Origin: Euryarchaeota archaeon UBA557
Lineage (GTDB): Archaea; Thermoplasmatota; Poseidoniia; Poseidoniales; Thalassarchaeaceae
Length of the DNA: 64,000 nt
Assembly: GCA_002503285.1 (NCBI GenBank)
Contig: DARI01000009.1
Coordinates: 30,314-94,313, forward strand
Reading direction: 5' to 3'
Shown here one piece after another: positions 8,799 to 17,197 of the stretch. Both the position numbers and the translations under genes were made by a program. The notes under the pieces were generated by a model. It worked only from the letters and a program-made list of their open reading frames with translations. It made no database searches and was not told the origin of the DNA. The stretch's first letter is position 1. Every line of letters starts with the position of its first letter.

Positions 8799-10949
8799 AT
8801 GGTTGAACAGAGTCCACTAGGCGGACCCTCATCAGCTCGAATTATCGAATTAGTAGATCTCATATCACACCATTCAGACCTATACTACAATAAGGCAGAG
8901 CCAGAGCTTTCCGATGCTGAATTTGATATTTTATGGAATGAATTACAACAACTATCTCCAAATAATCCTCAGCTTCAAAGAGTGGGCTCAGATCCTCCTC
9001 CAGGATCAATAAAAGTTAATCACCTATTTCCAATGCTTAGTCTCGATAAAGCATCTAAAAACGAAGAAGTAACTCATTATATTTCTCAAACTACTGCAAA
9101 TGGCCGTAGGTTTGTTTGCCAACCCAAACTCGATGGTTCTGCTTTATCGTTGGAATACAGAAGAGGTAGACTTGTTCGAGCGGCAACCAGGGGAAGTGGA
9201 ATACGAGGTGAAGACATTACTGCTAATGCACGTAGGATATCTAACGTTCCTGAATCAATAAAATGGCCTGGAGATTGTCACATTCGAGGCGAAGTTGTCA
9301 TGCCTTTGGAAATATTTCGGAAAAAATATTCAAAAATAGCTCCAAATCCAAGAAATTTAGCAGCAGGATCTTTGCGGCAAAAAACTATTGAATCAGGAAA
9401 AGGGAAACCTGAAGATTTAATTTTTTTAGCGTATAGTGCGGAATTTCCTAGTAGGGAACATCGACATCCAGATAGTCCAAAACCTCCTAAATTTATATAT
9501 GATTCTGAAATAATTAATTGGCTAATTAGTATCGGAATTGAAGTAGCAGGAAAACATTTAGCCCAAGGCTTGGATGATGAATCAACGGCTAGTGCAGTAA
9601 TGTCTGCAATTAAATATTGGACAGATAAGAGGATTGAGGCAGATTGGGAAATAGATGGAATTGTCATTAAATTAGATAGATTGGATAAAAGAGAACTATT
9701 GGGAATGACCGCCCATCATCCAAGGTGGGCGCTTGCATGGAAATTCCCTCCCGAAGAAGCAATAACTGTTCTAATGGACGTGGAGTGGCAAGTAGGAAGA
9801 ACTGGTAACGTTACTCCTGTTTCAAGGGTCGCACCAGTAGTAGTTTCAGGAGTAACTGTAGAGAATACGACCTTACATAACCGGGGAGAGGTAATACGTC
9901 TTGGCATCAAAATAGGAGATAGAATACGTATTGTAAGGCGCGGGGACGTTATTCCAAAAATTATTGAAGTTTTAGGCCGTGCAACAACTTCAGATATATT
10001 AAATCGCAATCATGCAGATGGAACCCCATTTAATGAAAATCTGCCAAACAGTATTAAAATTAAAATCCCAAGTCATTGCCCTCGTTGCGATAGTAAATTA
10101 CTGGAAGATGGTGCATTTATCCGTTGTGAAAGTCTCTCCTGCCCTTCAAGATTAGAACGTACAATCCTATATTGGTGTAGATATTTAGAAATGGATGGAA
10201 TAGGTGAAAAGCTTGTAGAACAGTTATGTTCCTGTAACTTAGTCTCCAACCTAGCAGATCTATATCGATTAGATATCTCAGATTTAGTAACATTAGAACG
10301 AATGGCAACTAAATCAGCAAATAATGTGATTGAAGAGATCGAAAAAAGTAAATCTATGACTTTAGTACAATTTCTTTCTGCCCTTGGATTACCGCGAATT
10401 GGACCCGAGATAGCAGCATTAATAGCATCTAAAGTAAAATCTTTCGAAAAATTAATTAATTTAGTTAAAATTAAAGATGAAAATCCAATAAAGGATACTG
10501 ATGGAAATATTCCAAAGCTGAATCATGCGTTAACTACATTAGTTTCAATAGATGGAATTGGAGAAATTGTTGCAAAATTAATTTTAGATGGATTAGCAAT
10601 AAGAATGAATATTGTCTTAGATTTAAAAGAGCACTTGAATATATCAGAAGAAGTAGAAACTTCAATATCTGGTAAATTAATTGGAAAGACGTTTTGTATA
10701 ACTGGAACCTTGAGCAGGCCAAGAAAAGAAATAGTACTTTCAATTAAATCTGAAGGAGGCAAAGTTCAGACATCAATATCAGGGAATTTAGATTATTTAT
10801 TGGCAGGTGAATCTGCTGGTTCTAAATTAGATAAGGCAAATCGTTTAGGAGTTCAAATAATATCAGAAGAACAACTATCGTCACTAATTGGTTTAGAGAT
10901 TCTGCAGACTCTACCTAATGAGGGACAAACTACCCTCGGTGATTTCTAA
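8799..10949 (+). CDS. ligA: NAD-dependent DNA ligase LigA
   Basis: Seals nicks in duplex DNA using NAD+. The 716-residue protein has the whole bacterial LigA architecture: domain Ia at the N-terminus (Y29, Y30 and SDAEFD near 38), nucleotidyltransferase with catalytic Lys110 in KLDGSA and later E-I-D-G-I-V-I-K, OB fold with the V-G-R-T-G and T-L-H-N motifs, a four-cysteine zinc finger (CPRC...C...CPSR), helix-hairpin-helix repeats, and a C-terminal BRCT domain (G-K-T-F-C-I-T-G-T-L). Archaea normally use ATP-dependent ligases, so this is probably a bacterial acquisition, although base composition by eye matches its neighbours. No Shine-Dalgarno is seen; the 20 bases before ATG are pyrimidine rich. 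It converges on the PAC2 gene with four bases between. Confidence 0.96.
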   Translation: MVEQSPLGGPSSARIIELVDLISHHSDLYYNKAEPELSDAEFDILWNELQQLSPNNPQLQRVGSDPPPGSIKVNHLFPMLSLDKASKNEEVTHYISQTTANGRRFVCQPKLDGSALSLEYRRGRLVRAATRGSGIRGEDITANARRISNVPESIKWPGDCHIRGEVVMPLEIFRKKYSKIAPNPRNLAAGSLRQKTIESGKGKPEDLIFLAYSAEFPSREHRHPDSPKPPKFIYDSEIINWLISIGIEVAGKHLAQGLDDESTASAVMSAIKYWTDKRIEADWEIDGIVIKLDRLDKRELLGMTAHHPRWALAWKFPPEEAITVLMDVEWQVGRTGNVTPVSRVAPVVVSGVTVENTTLHNRGEVIRLGIKIGDRIRIVRRGDVIPKIIEVLGRATTSDILNRNHADGTPFNENLPNSIKIKIPSHCPRCDSKLLEDGAFIRCESLSCPSRLERTILYWCRYLEMDGIGEKLVEQLCSCNLVSNLADLYRLDISDLVTLERMATKSANNVIEEIEKSKSMTLVQFLSALGLPRIGPEIAALIASKVKSFEKLINLVKIKDENPIKDTDGNIPKLNHALTTLVSIDGIGEIVAKLILDGLAIRMNIVLDLKEHLNISEEVETSISGKLIGKTFCITGTLSRPRKEIVLSIKSEGGKVQTSISGNLDYLLAGESAGSKLDKANRLGVQIISEEQLSSLIGLEILQTLPNEGQTTLGDF

Positions 10950-10953
10950 AATC

Positions 10954-11811
10954 TTAACCAAACATTGATTCCGGCCCATTATGATCATCTATTGATGAAT
11001 TTAGATTTACTGCCATCATATCTCGTATTTGTTTCTCTATTCTTTTAGCTTCTTCAAGTAATGGCTCAGGATCAAGGTGAATGGCTGGCAATAAACCATC
11101 TAGGCACTCAATTATTCTAGCTGCAGCCCTTGCATCAGGAAATGGCTGGCCTTTCATTGGTCCACCATTAGATTCAGCAAGAATGGCAAGTGAATCTATG
11201 CCCCTACGCCTACTTTCTCCAAGCATAACTCCAGTCATTCCACCAACTAAGCCATGCTTAAGGAGAGGTAACCCAATATCCTTTAACATTTTAATTGCAG
11301 AATCGGTAGATCCTATTCCAAGCATAGTGGTATCTATGTTATCATCATCTAATATTGTATGCCCTTCTGAATCACCTTTAGTAAACGAATCAATCATTAT
11401 TGATATTCCCGACTTAGAATCTACTGTCCAATCAATCAGACTACGGGCAAGACTCATTTTTATTTGATTTTCAATCTTAACTTCAGATATAATTAGTATT
11501 ATTTTATCGCACTTATCTAATTTACAAATTGGTTCACCAGTATAAAATCTCAGAGGTGGGAGAGGTTTACCATCTTGCACTAAACACATTGGAGGAAGTT
11601 TTGAATGATTCACGCCTCCAACTAATCGCAACTCCAGTTTATCAATCAGGTAGTGAGCTACAATGCTACTTACAAATCCTACTGATGGAAAACAATTGAT
11701 CACTAAAGCCCCTGCAGCATTAACATCATCATCAACTTCCACTATCGGCGCGTCTTTCATATTTCTTAATGAAACTAAATCACTGTTAACCGTTGCCTCC
11801 TCTGGTGCCAT
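10954..11811 (-). CDS. PAC2-family protein (proteasome assembly chaperone-like), copy 1
   Basis: The PAC2 family includes eukaryotic 20S proteasome assembly chaperones and archaeal homologues. The product is about 285 residues. N-terminal signatures are LVINCFPSVGFVSSIVAHYLI and an L-P-P-M segment; the middle has the G-I-G-S-T-D-S-A and L-V-G-G-M-T-G-V-M-L-G motifs around a Ser-rich nucleotidase-like core; the C-terminus is helical (E-A-K-R-I-E-K-Q-I). A GTG at 11817 and an ATG at 11811 are both possible starts; ATG is preferred. It abuts the divergent nuclease gene head to head in CATATG. A related gene lies at 20929-21690. Partner and exact role are not shown by the sequence. Confidence 0.85.
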   Translation of the reverse strand: MAPEEATVNSDLVSLRNMKDAPIVEVDDDVNAAGALVINCFPSVGFVSSIVAHYLIDKLELRLVGGVNHSKLPPMCLVQDGKPLPPLRFYTGEPICKLDKCDKIILIISEVKIENQIKMSLARSLIDWTVDSKSGISIMIDSFTKGDSEGHTILDDDNIDTTMLGIGSTDSAIKMLKDIGLPLLKHGLVGGMTGVMLGESRRRGIDSLAILAESNGGPMKGQPFPDARAAARIIECLDGLLPAIHLDPEPLLEEAKRIEKQIRDMMAVNLNSSIDDHNGPESMFG

Positions 11812-12996
11812 ATGCACACAGTGGAAATCGATTGGGGACCGCCGGACGGATATGAAATTCTAGAATATCAACTCTCACCCTCTTCATGGAATAGATATGA
11901 AGAATGTCCCAGAAAATATTGGCTATCGAGACAAGGACTTCCAAGAAAAACAGGAATGCCAATAGTTGTTGGAAATACAATTCATAATTCAGTTGAAGAT
12001 ATCTGTAACTTAGAGATTATAGATAAAGGCGACGATGAAAAAAATTGGTTACCCAAACTAGCAAAAAAGACTTTAGATCATCATTGGAAATTACAAAAAG
12101 ATATATTTTTTAATACCCCTAGGCATCCAAAATGGAAGCAAAATTCATACAATAAAGCAGTTGAAGGATTAAATAAGGCACTATACATGCTCCTAAGGCA
12201 TGTCAAAATTGATAATGTTAAACTATCAAATGTCACATTAAATATGTGGAAAAAAATCAAAATAAATATTTTAGCAAATGAAGGAACTATGAATTCTAAA
12301 TGTGGTAAATTGATGGGTAGATTAGATTTATTATTGAGAGATTTTGATGATGAAGGCAATGAATCAGGGTGGATTGTTGTAGATTTGAAAACCGGTAAAC
12401 CTCCAAAAGAAAAGTTAAGTGATACAATAAATAGGCAATTACTCTTCTACCGTGATCTCTTAAAATTAATTAATCCTGATCATCCACCAATGCGTGCAGA
12501 AGGTTGGTATACATCAAACCAAACAATACATGAGGCAACAGGCCCATCAGTAACAGATACTGCATTAGCAACACATAGTTTGATTGAATTAACTAATACT
12601 CCATTTCAGGCTACTCCTGAAGACTTTACTTGTGGATTTTGTGAATGGAAAGCATGGTGCCCTAGTTGGCTAATTGGCATTGAGGATGGTGTTTTAAAAA
12701 AAGGTGGTAGATTCACTAATGAAGTTGTGACATTAGCAAACTTTGATTCAGAAGAAGGACTTGCCCTATTTAAAAAGATGATTCCTGATGGCCAAAACGG
12801 TAATCTAAAAGATTCTGGGGAAAAATTTGGTGCGTTTTTAACTAATCAACCATTAGATCAACTAAGGACATTATGTTCAGAAGGGTATGAAGGGGCATTG
12901 TTCATTGGAAGTGCGAGAATAGATGGAGAAACCAGACATCTCGGAGACTGGTCTGAGATATTGCCATGGAATCCATTATTGGAATCAATCAGATAA
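11812..12996 (+). CDS. RecB/Cas4-type PD-(D/E)XK nuclease with predicted 4Fe-4S cluster
   Basis: The 394-residue protein has the layout of Cas4/RecB-family exonucleases. YEECPRKYW near residue 30 gives Cys32, followed by the helix with G-N-T-I-H. The catalytic core is GRLDLLL, then VVDLKTGKP (D-x-K motif III) and the Q-L-L-F-Y motif. The C-terminus has Cys274, Cys277 and Cys283 (C-x2-C-x5-C), which with Cys32 would hold a 4Fe-4S cluster. The last 100 residues are an extra domain. It probably trims or nicks DNA ends in repair. No cas genes or arrays are near, so a CRISPR role is not supported. The ATG at 11812 directly abuts the start of the divergent PAC2 gene; GTG 11821 is an alternative. 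The 3' end overlaps the exonuclease gene by 12 bases. Confidence 0.87.
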   Translation: MHTVEIDWGPPDGYEILEYQLSPSSWNRYEECPRKYWLSRQGLPRKTGMPIVVGNTIHNSVEDICNLEIIDKGDDEKNWLPKLAKKTLDHHWKLQKDIFFNTPRHPKWKQNSYNKAVEGLNKALYMLLRHVKIDNVKLSNVTLNMWKKIKINILANEGTMNSKCGKLMGRLDLLLRDFDDEGNESGWIVVDLKTGKPPKEKLSDTINRQLLFYRDLLKLINPDHPPMRAEGWYTSNQTIHEATGPSVTDTALATHSLIELTNTPFQATPEDFTCGFCEWKAWCPSWLIGIEDGVLKKGGRFTNEVVTLANFDSEEGLALFKKMIPDGQNGNLKDSGEKFGAFLTNQPLDQLRTLCSEGYEGALFIGSARIDGETRHLGDWSEILPWNPLLESIR

Positions 12997-13557
12997 AGAT
13001 TCTACTAATTCATTCCACCATTCTTGAAATTCTTCCGGATAAGATTTCATTATTTTCCATAAAAGCAAAAGTGTTGCTCCAGCATCAGCATCAGCTGAAT
13101 GTGCGTTTTCTAATGAAATATCATATTTTTCACATAACGCACCTAAACTTCTTTTACCATATTGACTTATCTTAAATTTCTTTGCAAGAATCCATGTATC
13201 GATGATGGCGTAAGGTTCAGGTGCCTCCATTCCACAACGTAAATATTCCATTTTCAAGAAAGGCCAATCAAATCTTATAACATTATGTCCAACAAGTATT
13301 GAGCCATTAATAAGATTTGAAATTTCTTCAACATGCTCGAGAAATAATTTTGAATTTTTTACATCTTTATCAGATATTCCATGAATTCTTGTAGTTTCTG
13401 GTGGTATTTTCATATTTGGTTTGACTAATGATTCAGCATTGATGTGCGTTCCATCTACATCACTTCCAATAAATGCATATTGAACTATACGATGCTTAGA
13501 TGAATCAAAACCAGTTGTTTCCAAATCAAATCCTAAAACTCTAAATCCGCTTAACAT
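12985..13557 (-). CDS. DEDDh 3'-5' exonuclease (DnaQ / Pol III epsilon-like)
   Basis: A stand-alone proofreading-type exonuclease of 190 residues. Catalytic residues are visible in order: Asp11 and Glu13 in FDLETTG, Asp97 in HNVIRFDWPF, and His153 and Asp158 in AHSADADAG, the DEDDh signature. The segment R-S-L-G-A-L-C-E before motif III is typical of the RNase T/DnaQ family. Substrate (DNA or RNA) cannot be decided. It is convergent with the Fe-S nuclease gene, sharing 12 bases. No polymerase gene lies beside it. Confidence 0.93.
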   Translation of the reverse strand: MLSGFRVLGFDLETTGFDSSKHRIVQYAFIGSDVDGTHINAESLVKPNMKIPPETTRIHGISDKDVKNSKLFLEHVEEISNLINGSILVGHNVIRFDWPFLKMEYLRCGMEAPEPYAIIDTWILAKKFKISQYGKRSLGALCEKYDISLENAHSADADAGATLLLLWKIMKSYPEEFQEWWNELVESLSD

Positions 13558-13665
13558 GACTTATTCCTATTCTATCGAAAGTGGCCAAGTCCATGAACTC
13601 TCTTAACTCAATAAAATAATGCTAATGTCCCAACATACATATGAGTATAGCACGCATCACGCGTA

Positions 13666-14841
13666 ATGATGAAGATTGGCGGCCGCCCGATAGCGTTGAT
13701 GATTACATCAATGTTAATCGCCACAGTATTCGCTGGATGCAGCGGTCTTGGAAATATTAATCCAAATGCTAAACTAACCTCTGATATGGATGAAATAAAT
13801 GCTGGAGAAACAGTAAATTTCGATGCAAGAGAGTCAACAACTCCAAATCCAACAATAATCGAAGAATATAGGTGGGACTTTGATGATGGAAATAAAAAAA
13901 CTACAAAACAAGGAGTCGTAAGTCACCAATATATTAATCCTGGATATTATTCTATACAAGTAACCGTTGTCAACGATCAAGGAGGAATTGATACTGAATA
14001 TTCCTCACTTTTTGTAAATTCACCTCCAATTTTGATTTTCGAAGTATCTAATGTAATTAGAACAGGTTCTACCGTACTTCTAGATGCAAGTGAATCATTA
14101 GACCCAGAAGGAGGAGTTGTAAGTTTTGAATGGGATTTTGATATAACTGAAGATTCAAATAACGACGGAGATCCTTCTAATGATGCAGATGCAACGTCAG
14201 CTATTTCAAATCAGTTATTACTGACTGAATCAGGCAATCGGACAGGTAGAATTACAGTTATAGACGATAAAGGTGCTACAAACACCTCTATATGGACTGT
14301 AATGGTTATTTCTAGGACTTTTAGGATAATTTGGGAGCCCAAACATGTAGAATTTGAATGGAATGGCTATTTAGAACAGGGGAAATCATATGAGATAATA
14401 AAAAATCCATTTCCTGAATCTAGGATGATTAGTATGAATTCTACATTAATATTAGCAAGGGATCTTATTCCAATTATGTGGCCAGAAGATAATTTCACTC
14501 TTTCAATTAGGGTGCCCACTTCAGGTTGGAGTACATTTTCATCTACAACGCATGAAAATATAACTCAAAATGCATCGGTTACTATACTCAAAGATGAAAT
14601 GAATACTTATCCTGAAACTGGATATACAATTTCAGCAGACTCTTCTGATGATCTTTTGTATTCACTACTTAATCAAGCAGGTCAAAGATTTGGCCAAGGA
14701 GACTGGATTTGGACAATAACTGCTGATGATTGCCATCCAGATATACCAATAGATGATATAGATCCTGATCAAGGGAATGACTGGAAATTAGTAATTGATT
14801 TTTTGGTACTGGTACCAAGAATAAGTGAAATTGGAATATAA
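13666..14841 (+). CDS. Exported lipoprotein with PKD domains
   Basis: The 391-residue product starts with a signal peptide ending in a lipobox (A-T-V-F-A-G-C, Cys at about 24), so the mature protein is probably lipid-anchored outside the membrane. Two PKD-type Ig-like domains follow: one with the YRWDFDDG core near 68 and G-Y-Y-S-I-Q-V-T-V, and one with FEWDFD near 145 that carries an inserted D/N-rich loop (S-N-N-D-G-D-P-S-N-D). The last 200 residues are beta-rich and not recognised. The start is ATG at 13666 or the adjacent one at 13669. PKD modules usually bind proteins or glycans; no enzyme domain is seen. Confidence 0.85.
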   Translation: MMKIGGRPIALMITSMLIATVFAGCSGLGNINPNAKLTSDMDEINAGETVNFDARESTTPNPTIIEEYRWDFDDGNKKTTKQGVVSHQYINPGYYSIQVTVVNDQGGIDTEYSSLFVNSPPILIFEVSNVIRTGSTVLLDASESLDPEGGVVSFEWDFDITEDSNNDGDPSNDADATSAISNQLLLTESGNRTGRITVIDDKGATNTSIWTVMVISRTFRIIWEPKHVEFEWNGYLEQGKSYEIIKNPFPESRMISMNSTLILARDLIPIMWPEDNFTLSIRVPTSGWSTFSSTTHENITQNASVTILKDEMNTYPETGYTISADSSDDLLYSLLNQAGQRFGQGDWIWTITADDCHPDIPIDDIDPDQGNDWKLVIDFLVLVPRISEIGI

Positions 14842-14895
14842 TTATTCACTATTATTAGTGCGAAGTGCTTTGAACTTGATGTTAATGCCAAGTAC

Positions 14896-15249
14896 ATGGT
14901 TAAGTCAATGCTGATAACCAAGACTTCTATCAGAGATCGTGTCATAATTGATGCTGAGGTACAAATGAATAATCCTAGTGACTACGACTTTTCTCCAAGG
15001 GCAGACATCGAAGGAAATATTCTACAACTTCGTAATGAAGGAGATATTGAGGCAACAACATCAGTGCAATTAGATGATGAACAAATGATAGTTATCGAGA
15101 GAGATAGATTAGTAGAATTACGTGTAAAATTTTCTGTTCAGGGTATGCATGGTCAACTCACTCATAAGACAAAAATTACTAGAGATGGTCCGAATTCCAA
15201 AAAATTAGCCGAACCAAGATGGAAAACTGTATTGCCAATAGTTATGTGA
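14896..15249 (+). CDS. Small conserved-looking protein of unknown function
   Basis: A 117-residue protein with no recognised domain. It has no signal peptide or membrane segment. It is rich in alternating polar/hydrophobic residues suggesting beta strands (RVIIDAEVQM, ATTSVQLDDEQMIVIERD, LVELRVKFSV), with a basic C-terminal third (TKITRDGPNSKKL). The start could also be the ATG at 14908. It sits alone between the PKD lipoprotein and tRNA-Arg. Coding nature is supported by length, position and codon use like the neighbours, not by homology. Confidence 0.6.
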   Translation: MVKSMLITKTSIRDRVIIDAEVQMNNPSDYDFSPRADIEGNILQLRNEGDIEATTSVQLDDEQMIVIERDRLVELRVKFSVQGMHGQLTHKTKITRDGPNSKKLAEPRWKTVLPIVM

Positions 15250-15265
15250 TACTGGATTTCTACAA

Positions 15266-15299
15266 CCGTCGAGATTAAACAGAAGCCACTATTCGACGG
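15266..15299 (+). other. Inverted repeat just upstream of tRNA-Arg
   Basis: CCGTCGA at 15266-15272 is the exact reverse complement of TCGACGG at 15293-15299, with a 20-base loop, ending seven bases before the tRNA. It lies between the 14896 gene and the tRNA. It could end transcription of the upstream gene or affect tRNA expression or 5' processing; the sequence does not decide. Confidence 0.4.
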
Positions 15300-15306
15300 G
15301 ATTATT

Positions 15307-15383
15307 GGACCCATAGTGTAGCCTGGATATCACAGGGGCTTGCGGAGCCTTTAACCCGTGTTCAAATCGCGGTGGGTCCGCCA
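15307..15383 (+). tRNA. tRNA-Arg (anticodon GCG), CCA encoded
   Basis: Acceptor GGACCCA (15307-15313) pairs fully with TGGGTCC (15373-15379). D-stem GTG/CAC is at 15316-15318 and 15331-15333. The anticodon stem 15335-15339/15347-15351 includes two G-U pairs, and the loop TTGCGGA carries anticodon GCG at 15342-15344. T-arm CCGTG-TTCAAAT-CGCGG is at 15356-15372. Discriminator G is at 15380 and CCA is encoded at 15381-15383. No intron. Confidence 0.95.
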
Positions 15384-15494
15384 CTCAAATAGGTAATTAA
15401 CTGATTGTTTTGCAGGTTTTTTCATAATTTTTAATACATTTACTCAATGTTTTGATAAGGTTTTGCATTCAATCATAATTTAGGGTGCAAAGGT

Positions 15495-16628
15495 ATGAAG
15501 CCAGAAACAAAAGAGAATAATAGACAAAAAAGATCACTAAGCATAATAACTGTATTGGCTGTAATTTCATTACTAGCAGGCGCATCAGTAAGTACGAGCG
15601 TGGATGAGTTAATGGAACCAAGATATGTGGAAGATAATCCATATGCTGGAGTGGTTGATGATGCTGTTGGAGGTGCTACTTGGGATATGATTGATGAAGA
15701 TAAAAAAGGCTTCAAAGGTATGTTGAAATCCTTCTTATCGGATAAAATAGAAATTTCCGAAGAAGATAGAATGGAACATCTAGAAAAAAGAGTCGAGGCC
15801 AATGGTATACTTGCTATAGCGTTACAATATTGTATTGAAAACGATGAATGCAATGTAGACTCAGAATCATTAACCATGATGAAAGATTCCATTGAAGTTA
15901 GATCTCCTTCAATGATGGAAAAGGTTGATGATGATAAAGGAGATTGGTATGATTGTAGAACCAAAGAACTTTGGACTGATGAAAAACAAGAATGGTGCGA
16001 TAATGTTAATTCTATGAAGGAACATAAAAGAGAATCAATGAATAAAAGCCATTCCGATTGGGACGATTTGAATCAAGACGAATTAACCAGCAAACTTCAT
16101 TTGACAGAAAACGCAGCTATAGCCATATCATACTGTATTGCAAATAGTGATTGTGCCGGATTGGGTATTTCACATGACGCCCGCCATTCATTTAATTCAA
16201 TACTTACACAAATAGGTACAGAGATGGCACAACGTTACGCCGATTATCAAGAATGCTTCGAAGGTGAAAATTGTGAACGCCAAGATAGGAAAGAAATGTC
16301 TAGTCCAAAAGGACTTATTTCAAAATTCAGAGAAACATTTGATCGCGAGGGAAAAGGTGAACCATTACCAACACGTCATAATATGGATTTTAATAAATTT
16401 GAAGTAACACAGGAAATGTGTGAATCTCGCACAGGAACATGGACTACAATCGAGGACAAATCATACTGTGAATGGCCAAAAATAGATTATCAAGAAGTTT
16501 GTTACGATGATGATGAGAAAGTAGTATGTGGAGATGAAGATAAAGAAAGTTCAAACGAAGCTTCTTTACAAGAGGAATGTGAAGCCAATGATGGAACATG
16601 GTCCGAAGATCGTCAGGATTGTTATTAA
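15495..16628 (+). CDS. Exported acidic protein with two internal duplications, unknown function
   Basis: The 377-residue protein has a basic N-terminus and one hydrophobic segment (about 14-33) that looks like a signal peptide or anchor. Two internal duplications can be seen. Module A: a helix ending in LQYCIENDEC (about 104-133) recurs as ISYCIANSDC (about 207-236), each with a C-x5-C pair. Module B: CESRTGTW...YC (309-325) recurs as CEANDGTW...DC at the extreme C-terminus (362-376). Sixteen cysteines (by eye) suggest disulfides outside the cell. No known domain recognised. It precedes a 40-base hairpin and the membrane wHTH gene on the same strand; a functional link is only a guess. Confidence 0.75.
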   Translation: MKPETKENNRQKRSLSIITVLAVISLLAGASVSTSVDELMEPRYVEDNPYAGVVDDAVGGATWDMIDEDKKGFKGMLKSFLSDKIEISEEDRMEHLEKRVEANGILAIALQYCIENDECNVDSESLTMMKDSIEVRSPSMMEKVDDDKGDWYDCRTKELWTDEKQEWCDNVNSMKEHKRESMNKSHSDWDDLNQDELTSKLHLTENAAIAISYCIANSDCAGLGISHDARHSFNSILTQIGTEMAQRYADYQECFEGENCERQDRKEMSSPKGLISKFRETFDREGKGEPLPTRHNMDFNKFEVTQEMCESRTGTWTTIEDKSYCEWPKIDYQEVCYDDDEKVVCGDEDKESSNEASLQEECEANDGTWSEDRQDCY

Positions 16629-16650
16629 GACTTTAATATAAATTCTAATG

Positions 16651-16690
16651 TTTCAAGGGGGCTCTTTACACAGAGCCACCCAACCCTTGA
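16651..16690 (+). terminator. 40-base inverted repeat, possible terminator or operator
   Basis: Outer arms TTCAAGGG (16651-16658) and CCCTTGAA (16683-16690) and inner arms GGCTCT (16659-16664) and AGAGCC (16671-16676) form a 14-pair helix with a six-base loop (TTACAC) and a six-base bulge (ACCCAA) on the 3' side. It lies 22 bases after the upstream stop and 24 bases before the next start. No T-run follows at once, so an operator or structured leader is as plausible as a terminator. Confidence 0.5.
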
Positions 16691-16714
16691 ATTATAATTG
16701 CTTGTCGTGTTAAT

Positions 16715-17197
16715 ATGAGTGAAGATGAAATGGATAATTCTTCAGACTCAATGAATCAGATAGCCAAGCTTACTTTGGGAATGGCAACTTTTATGCTATT
16801 TCTCCTGATTTTAGTTCCATTTACAGTTTCTTCGGCTTCCTTCGATGATATTTTTCCATATTTGATATACTCATTATTTTTGACAAGTATAGGAATTCTT
16901 ATTGGAATTTCAATTACCTGGTTATTGAATAATAATGAGAAATTAAATAAAGAATTAACTAATGATATTAGTACAAAAAAACTACCAATATTGTCTTCAG
17001 CTGAAAAAACTGTAGTTAACATTTTACAATCTAATGAAAATAAGATGTGGCAGGCTGAATTAGTACGCCAGGGTGCATTTACAAATTCAAAGGCAAGTAG
17101 GTTACTTTCAAGTATGGAAAATAGAGGATTAGTTAGACGCGTGCGTGATGGGATGGGAAAACGAGTTGAATTAACAATTATGGAGGATAATGCATGA
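16715..17197 (+). CDS. Membrane-anchored winged helix-turn-helix protein
   Basis: The 160-residue protein has two hydrophobic helices (about 21-43 and 48-71) and a C-terminal winged-helix domain from about 88: SAEKTVVNILQ, a middle helix with MWQAELVRQ, the recognition helix SKASRLLSSMENRGL and the wing VRRVRDGMGKRVELT. This is the MarR-like layout of archaeal membrane-bound HTH proteins. It probably acts as a one-component regulator tied to the membrane, DNA domain inside. Its last codons overlap the next gene (ATGA, 17194-17197), so the two are probably co-translated. The hairpin at 16651-16690 lies just upstream and is a candidate site for self-control. Confidence 0.8.
   Translation: MSEDEMDNSSDSMNQIAKLTLGMATFMLFLLILVPFTVSSASFDDIFPYLIYSLFLTSIGILIGISITWLLNNNEKLNKELTNDISTKKLPILSSAEKTVVNILQSNENKMWQAELVRQGAFTNSKASRLLSSMENRGLVRRVRDGMGKRVELTIMEDNA

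Noticed and set aside
11812..12996. Cas4 as part of a CRISPR adaptation locus
   Set aside because: No cas1, cas2 or repeat-spacer array was found anywhere in the window.
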